Assembly (NCBI GenBank): GCA_030248215.1 | Contig: JASANG010000551.1 | Span: forward strand, 118,614 to 182,613 | Origin: Enoplolaimus lenunculus | Taxonomy: Eukaryota > Nematoda > Enoplea > Enoplida > Thoracostomopsidae | Length of the DNA stretch: 64,000 nt | Direction of reading: 5' to 3' | In this document: in pieces, positions 58,400 through 64,000 of the stretch | How positions within the stretch are numbered: position 1 is the stretch's first letter | Layout: each line of letters begins with the position of its first letter | Made by a program: the position numbers and the translations under genes | The notes under the pieces: model-generated | What the model was told of the DNA's origin: nothing | What the model saw: the letters and a program-made list of their open reading frames with translations, nothing else | Databases searched by the model: none

Positions 58400-60814
58400 T
58401 CAAAAAACAGATATCAAAAATAGTACAATAATTACCACTACTAATGCAACAATAACACCAATAACGCTTCCAGCTAACACATCAGTTGGATGATGCCAGT
58501 AGTCTGCAACACGCGACAACGCAGTGTAGACAGCGATCGACAAAAAGCCAAGTTGAATCAATGGACGCAACAATTTACTCCCCCAGCTGTAGCCGCGGGC
58601 TTCCAAATATATCTAAATTTTCTATTACAAAATGTGCACGATACTGAAATTAAACTCTAAATAAATGACACAATTATAATCGCGTCACTCGTAAATGAAC
58701 ATTCATCGTAGCACCTCGAAATTAGAATACACACTACTTTAAAAGCACAACCTTATCACACACAAAACGATAATACATGAAAAGAACGATCTGTGGTATC
58801 CAGTGACTGCACTCGTATCCGGACAAAAATCAGTGAACGTCAATACAAGAGTTGCACAACCAACCGCAATTACAGCGTGTGTCATGCCCATACAGTACTT
58901 GACAACTATGCTACTTTACTTTCAAAAGAATTATAGTATAATGCAAAATAATTAAAAAGCGATATTTACCACAACATAAATCATGGCGTATGACGCAGTT
59001 GATGAATGACCAGAAGGAAACGAAATTCTAAAAAAATTAAACATTTTACCATTATGTTATTTCATTATGTGACACATTTCTGGGTCGACTGCACGAAGCT
59101 ACATTTAATAGCATATAATGCGCTTAAAAAGTTATAAAACAACATTTCTCGAGAAGTGTACAAATGAAAATTAACCTTTTAAACAAATTTGTAGTACACA
59201 TTGTATTGAATTAATTTAAGACTGAAATCTAAACAACTAAAAATTTCATGCATTGAATATGCACATATAGTTAGTTTACGTACCGTGCCTCTTTTACTTC
59301 ACCACGATCCCCTGTACAAGTAATATTGGTAATGTAAACATGAGGCTGGTACAGCCATATGTTTCCAACCTTTTAAACAAATTTGTAGTACACATTGTAT
59401 TGAATTAATTTAAGACTGAAATCTAAACAACTAAAAATTTCATGCATTGAATATGCACATATAGTTAGTTTACGTACCGTGCCTCTTTTACTTCACCACG
59501 ATCCCCTGTACAAGTAATATTGGTAATGTAAACATGAGGCTGATACGGGCATATGTTTCCAGGCCATTTTGGTTTGCAAGCATCAATAAAATGCGGCCTC
59601 AACCGACCAATTGTATACATTCCGATTTCCGTAAACGCAAGAACAAAAGCAAGACCGAGCAGATAATACCCTAAAACAGATCTTCACAATGTAAAATGAA
59701 TTTGCGAAAATGATTACACAATGTACGCTACATTGTTTAAGTAGTGACTACACAAAAGCAAACCTATCGTTAACCGCATACGAGTAAAGCAGTACTGTTA
59801 TTACATGACAGCCAAATGCGCTTTAAAGTGACAAAAAATTTATGAACAAGCACCTGCAAATACGTATTAAAAATCAAACAGATGTAGTCTAGAAATCCCA
59901 GTGAAATCATGGCCTCCCCCCAGCTCGTTCGTATTCTGTCCATTTGCCCAAAACAAAACCATGTAGCGCGCCCAATCAGAATGGTACAAGTACCCGAACC
60001 TGAGGCGGGGCCAGCAAAATGTAATACGCGAACTTTTACGTCCCATTCCAATATTTATATTCTTGCTGTTCTCATTCCATTTCCGATATAATCTGGTTCC
60101 GCTTTACATCCTGTTTAGATCTTTTTCTGGTTTAGTCCATGCTACCGTATGGCCCAGGCCTCGGCTTGCTCAACGAATAAAACAGAACGAACGTACCTAT
60201 AAAAACATACAGCCTTGATATGTAAGGTGGAATGATTAATTTTCCAAATATGGAGTGCGAAATACATCGAGGTCTTGGTCCAAAACTTCGTTTTTCGTCA
60301 TATATGCGATATGCTTCCACCAATATAATCTATAATGTTACATTTTTTAAATGTTATGCACATACAAAACAAACACATTAACATAAATACGTATGTGTTC
60401 ATGTAAACTTTTAAAAATAAAAGACAAAACGGTTACTATTGGAATAACGATTCTACTTGTTTACTCATAACTGACTCGGTAGCGCAAAGCACTAGCATAA
60501 GTACACAATAAATATACATTTTTAATCATAACCTTTTCACTTTTAAGTGAAGTATTCTGTTTTAACATTGTACGTAACTACTAACGGGAGTGTTTTAAAA
60601 AGTGTTAAATTTGATTCGCACTTTTTTATTACATATTCACTAACCAGAATCAAAGGAGGAACAAATATTATCGAATATAGAGATCCATTGTTTACACGCT
60701 CATGAGCTTTATACGGATAGCGAATACTGTCGTCATCACAGTAGAAGCCACGCTGAAATGGTGTCACGCCGAAATGAAAAATCGGCAACGGAAGAATGGC
60801 TAAAACAACGAAAA
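58400..60814 (-). CDS. PLPP: lipid phosphate phosphatase (PAP2/LPP family), first exon not found
   Basis: LPPs are six-span membrane enzymes that dephosphorylate phosphatidate, lysophosphatidate and related lipids. Five exons join in phase: 60645-60814, 60197-60329, 59478-59670, 58970-59027, 58400-58612 (stop 58400-58402), giving about 254 residues; human PLPP1 is about 285. Early residues TPFQRGFYCDDDSIRYPYK match the first outer loop of the family. Motif C1 is YTIGRLRPHF. Next is an outer loop with Cys pairs and an N-glycosylation site (NIT), C2 FPSGHSS and C3 SRVADYWHHPTDV with both catalytic histidines. The C-terminus is a hydrophobic span (VIVALVVVIIVLFLIS). Odd: the lysine that opens C1 (K-x6-RP) is methionine (ATG at 59618-59620), and part of the 59478-59670 exon is duplicated downstream. 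The exon with the N-terminus and start codon must lie beyond 60830. Confidence 0.93.
59173..59560 (+). repeat. 194-bp tandem duplication spanning an exon end and its intron
   Basis: Copies are 59173-59366 and 59367-59560. They are identical except for a few bases near the exon-side end (GGTACAGCC against GATACGGGC). Each holds the last ~83 nt of a phosphatase exon, its GTACGT donor and about 105 bp of intron. The second exon copy (59284-59366) is downstream in the gene and lacks the first part of the exon. Confidence 0.9.
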
Positions 60815-60829
60815 CTAACAAACAGCAAA

Positions 60830-61689
60830 TAAGTTATAAACAATTAATAAGTATATACATTACATTATTCAATGTAGTTAGCGCTTAATTACATACATCA
60901 CGAGCACGTGATGCTACTTAACCAGATCCTCAATTTATTGCCTGCTAACTGCGATACACCGATACGTATCAAATTGAAACACTCATGCAGATGCTGTTTG
61001 TTGTAAAATTCCAGTGTTGATAAAATAGTGGGTTGGTTAGAAAATCATTGAACAAGATTTTTGCAAAACATTTTGTATATTTGTGCTCAGCACGACTGGG
61101 GGTTCAAAATTATATAATTTGACTATATGCACAGGAAATTTTTTTGTGATTTTTTGCATAGGGTGAAAAAAATTTCTCTTAAAAGTTTAAAATTTTGATA
61201 TCGTCGTACGAACCACAGTTGCCGCAAGGCCACAATTTTTACCGAAGCTGGGACCGGGCTAGCACCCACCGGGCCAAGTCAGAAGTTGTAAAGATAACTA
61301 TTAGCATGAGCTACGATACACGTATTACGTATATGTCGGCTAGCAATAGAAAAAGCCACAACCTGTATATTGCGTAGCGTGTAGAGCAAACCGTGCCAAA
61401 ATAAAAAAATACCGTGTACTGTAATTTGTTGTTATTTTCATATTTTTAAAACGAGAACAGAGCGTGAAAAAATTATTTTTCATACATGTGAATTAAGCAA
61501 CGCATAGAAAACTGGCCCTGAATAGACCTCGGCAAATAAGATGCTGCCCCCATGCCCCAGGGAATCTATAAATTTTGGATACTACGCTCGTTACACTTTA
61601 TTTCAGCTGAATCCATGAGTAAGAACTCGAAAGATTCTTGAAATATAATAAAAAATAATATACTTTTTCAATCACCAGGTTGAGAGGAG
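60830..61689. other. stretch upstream of the phosphatase exons
   Basis: It should contain the missing first exon and promoter of the phosphatase, or these lie further right, but no convincing ATG exon with a phase-1 donor was found. Confidence 0.35.
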
Positions 61690-61887
61690 TGTAAGCATGC
61701 GAGACATGCTTGTCCGGACGTATATGCGAGTGCATTTGCAATATATAGTATAATTGCCGTCGACACATACAGTCGACGAAAAAGGTAGTTGGAGATGCGG
61801 GCTGCGTGGCGCAGTGGTAGAGCGTTTGCTTCGGAATTCTAAGGTCGCTAGTTCGATCCTCACATTCCCGATTCTTACCTAGACGGA
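61690..61887 (+). repeat. tRNA-like unit, diverged single copy
   Basis: It begins GTAAGCATGCGAGACATGCT, carries GTCGAC twice (61759 and 61772), then the tRNA-like module from 61799 with box A TGGCGCAGTGGTAGAGCG and box B TAGTTCGATCC. The acceptor stem does not close, so it is not a working tRNA. Confidence 0.65.
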
Positions 61888-62844
61888 CAAGAAGCACGCA
61901 TATATTAAAACTTCATAAAAATCATGTTCCCAGATTATCTAATCAAATGGTTCACGAGGAAAACCAAATTTCTGATTGGCGCATATACACGCGCCACACC
62001 CAAGAACCGAGATACAGCCAAGCCTCAACGCCAAATTGAGTTTCAACACACATGTTTTACGGAAAGAACATATCCACAAAAATAAGCAGTTGATTCTGAC
62101 AGTACATGGTAAGTGGTTAGCGCACCTGACCGACGAATGACGATATAAAATAAGCGCTGGTACCGCGTTTAACTGACGTAAGTACCGAAAAGATCAGCAG
62201 CATTCTGATTTAAAATAGATTATACTAACCAACTGCTAACATTAGAATATCGCATAAGACTCTGCTAAGTTTTACGTCTCGAACAATGCAAGGCGATCTG
62301 CGATCTGAATACATTATTTAGATTATTCAAATTTAACATAATAGACCAAGTGGCATATATAAATTCTGTGTGAAGCAAATTTAGCTACAGCTAGATACTG
62401 CAGTTATAACTTCATGCCATACACAAATTCTGTTTGCATTCTAGTACATAAACCTATCGAGTCATGTTATGGATTGTTTAGCGGCCCACACTGGCCCACA
62501 CTACTTCGGCTTCATTTTGAAAATCTGATTTTTCGAATGTTGACCATTTCTAATTGCCCATATGAAACGCGGAACATGGCAAACGGTTGGTAATAAAAGC
62601 AAAGCCCAAACTATGACTTTTGTAGATGTGATAAGCACTAGAAGACGCAAGCAGTGCAACGAGCCTGTACACCGTCCTGGTGAATATTTGCAGGTCGTAA
62701 TTTCAACATTCTGCGAACTGAACTCTTCAACTGCGTACAGAAGACTTCTCAAATTCCGACCGATTCCGTTTTAAACAAAACCGACCTTTAACCAATGGAA
62801 GCATTGCGCTTTCACGTGCATGGCAGCTAGTCATTGAAGAGGTC
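61888..62844. other. stretch between tRNA-like repeats
   Basis: Apart from the weak frame at 62562 nothing was supported. Confidence 0.4.
62562..62693 (+). CDS. possible first exon of an unrecognised gene
   Basis: ATG at 62562 opens a basic, coding-like stretch (MKRGTWQTVGNKSKAQ, then ISTRRRKQCNEPVHRPGEY) up to a donor-like TTGCAG/GTCGTAA at about 62693. No family is recognised, and no later exon is seen before the repeat array and the window end. It may be chance. Confidence 0.2.
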
Positions 62845-63960
62845 ATGTATGTAAGCATGCGATACATGCTTGTCCTGGTGCATATGCAATAAACACAATG
62901 CATAATGTACAGTCGACACATATAGTCGACGAAAAACGCAGTTGGAGAGGCGGGCTACGTGGCGCAGTGGTAGAATGCTCGCTTAAGGATCATAGGCTAA
63001 GAGTTCGATCCCCGCTCTAGCCCGCTTTTCCAGCTGCTTAGTAAAAGGTCTGATGTCCCGGATCCTACCCGACTGACATGGGGGCTACTCAGTGGACGTA
63101 ATGGTAAACTGCCGCGCTATGAACACGGTATCCAGTCGAAAATAGGATGGACGGTCAAGGGACGACCTTGTTGAAATTAAGGGCATGTAAGCATGCGATA
63201 CATGCTTGTCCTGGTGCATATGCAATAAACGCAATGCATAATGTACAGTCGACACATATAGTCGACGAAAAACGCAGTTGGAGAGGCGGGCTACGTGGCG
63301 CAGTGGTAGAATGCTCGCTTAAGGATCCATAGGCTAAGAGTTCGATCCCCGCTCTAGCCTGCTTTTCCAGCTGCTTAGTAAAAGGTCTGATGTCCCGGAT
63401 CCTACCCGACTGACAATGTATTAGCAGCTACCGATATTCTCAATATTCTTAGACGTCGTTAAGTACTAGCTATGTCTTTCAAATAGTTCTAATGAAGCAT
63501 ATACGTTAAGCATTTTAAATGTGCAATCTATTGTCCCAACCCAATCGATCTAACCTAGACCGGAGGGCTACGCCGTGATTGCAGTGATAAATTGTCGGGC
63601 TTTGAACACAGTGTATAGGCGAAATTAAATGTGCGGACAGAGGTGGAACATGATGAACATTGAGGCATGAGAATATGTAAGACATGCTTGTCACTTCGGG
63701 TAAATGCAGTAATACAATGTACTGTATTATATGCTTTCTAGCGGCATACGTGTCTACATAGAGTCGACGAGAAAATCAGTTGGAGATGCAGGTGGGCTAC
63801 GTAGCGTAAAAAAGGTAGAGGGTTCGCTTAAGGATTGATGATCGCTTGCAAAGAATCCGTAGGTTCCGCTTAAGGAATGATTGATCGCTGGCAAAGAATC
63901 CGTAGGTTCCTAGTCCGAAACCTCCCGTAGCCCGGTTTCAGCTGCTTATTACTTATAAAT
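62845..63960 (+). repeat. tandem array of ~340-bp units with two tRNA-like modules each
   Basis: Starts of GTAAGCATGCGATACATGCT lie at 62851 and 63187, 336 bp apart, and a worn third unit starts near 63675. Module 1 (about 62952-63023 and 63288-63360) has box A TGGCGCAGTGGTAGAATGC and box B GAGTTCGATCCCCGC, with a fair acceptor stem GGGCTA/TAGCCC. Module 2 (about 63080-63150) has CTACTCAGTGGACGTAATGG and CCAGTCGAAAATAGG. Each unit also has an AAGCATG/CATGCTT hairpin and two GTCGAC sites. The first two units are almost identical. The third has a 43-bp inner duplication (63835-63905). Confidence 0.75.
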
Positions 63961-64000
63961 TAAAAGGTTTGAAGTCCTGATTTCTAATGCGGGGTTCACG

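Noticed and set aside
59770-60051. 93-codon minus-strand frame within the phosphatase gene
   Set aside because: It lies in the intron between 59670 and 60197; the flanking exons join in phase and match the family without it.
62952-63023. working tRNA-Leu gene
   Set aside because: Boxes A and B are good, but the anticodon arm does not pair and there is no long variable arm; repeated in tandem with a linker, so treated as a SINE-like module.
1-64000. CRISPR array, rRNA genes, bacterial operons
   Set aside because: No regular spacer-repeat structure, no rRNA landmarks, and the genes are clearly split by eukaryotic introns.

Overview
The window looks like nuclear DNA of a nematode. The clearest evidence is a cuticle collagen with the nematode-specific N-terminal domain, a membrane segment, a KR processing site, Gly-X-Y blocks and a C-terminal CxxC-PPGF signature (35768-38419, minus). 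The DNA is strongly A+T-rich, genes are split by GT-AG introns, and gene-free stretches are long and full of short DNA-transposon relics. The species cannot be named. The large, repeat-rich layout is unlike Caenorhabditis and could fit a basal (enoplean) worm, but that is inference.

Four genes are secure, all on the minus strand, and their exons were assembled by hand with matching phases: an ERV1/ALR sulfhydryl oxidase (15690-17854, 5' end unresolved), a complete 258-residue HSD17B10-type mitochondrial dehydrogenase (22045-25912), the cuticle collagen (35768-38419, 394 residues) and a six-span lipid phosphate phosphatase (58400-60814, first exon not found). On the plus strand there is an unrecognised 313-residue protein (52685-53626) and a probable first exon resembling SOUL haem-binding proteins (51023-about 51186). 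Weaker coding-like stretches lie at 28259-28513, 32763-33025 and 62562-62693. The genes do not form a pathway or operon: they are separated by kilobases of repeats and serve unrelated housekeeping or structural roles (mitochondrial oxidative folding, mitochondrial short-chain dehydrogenase, cuticle, lipid signalling).

Most of the remainder is mobile DNA. Families that recur in the window are: (a) short hAT-like elements ending in CAGGGTGCAAC with 8-bp target duplications; (b) ~390-450 bp elements ending in CTGTAGTGACC with TA duplications; (c) elements bounded by TATTGAGCGAAGCTCG and filled with ~155-176 bp tandem units; (d) short elements ending in TGGCCCATGT that carry runs of TTAGGC, the nematode telomere hexamer; (e) CACTGCAAAAA elements rich in TGAGTCAAA; (f) a 1.7-kb hAT-like element with an 8-bp GTGTTTAG duplication; (g) a ~1-kb long-terminal-inverted-repeat element holding a minisatellite; and (h) ~340-bp tandem units that each hold two tRNA-like modules (26.1-26.5 kb and 62.8-63.9 kb). 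Several are nested in each other, notably at 30.77-32.74, 43.25-44.93, 51.29-51.71 and 54.32-55.30 kb. One LINE reverse-transcriptase C-terminal fragment is present at about 20.0-20.7 kb. No rRNA, CRISPR or intact transposase was seen.
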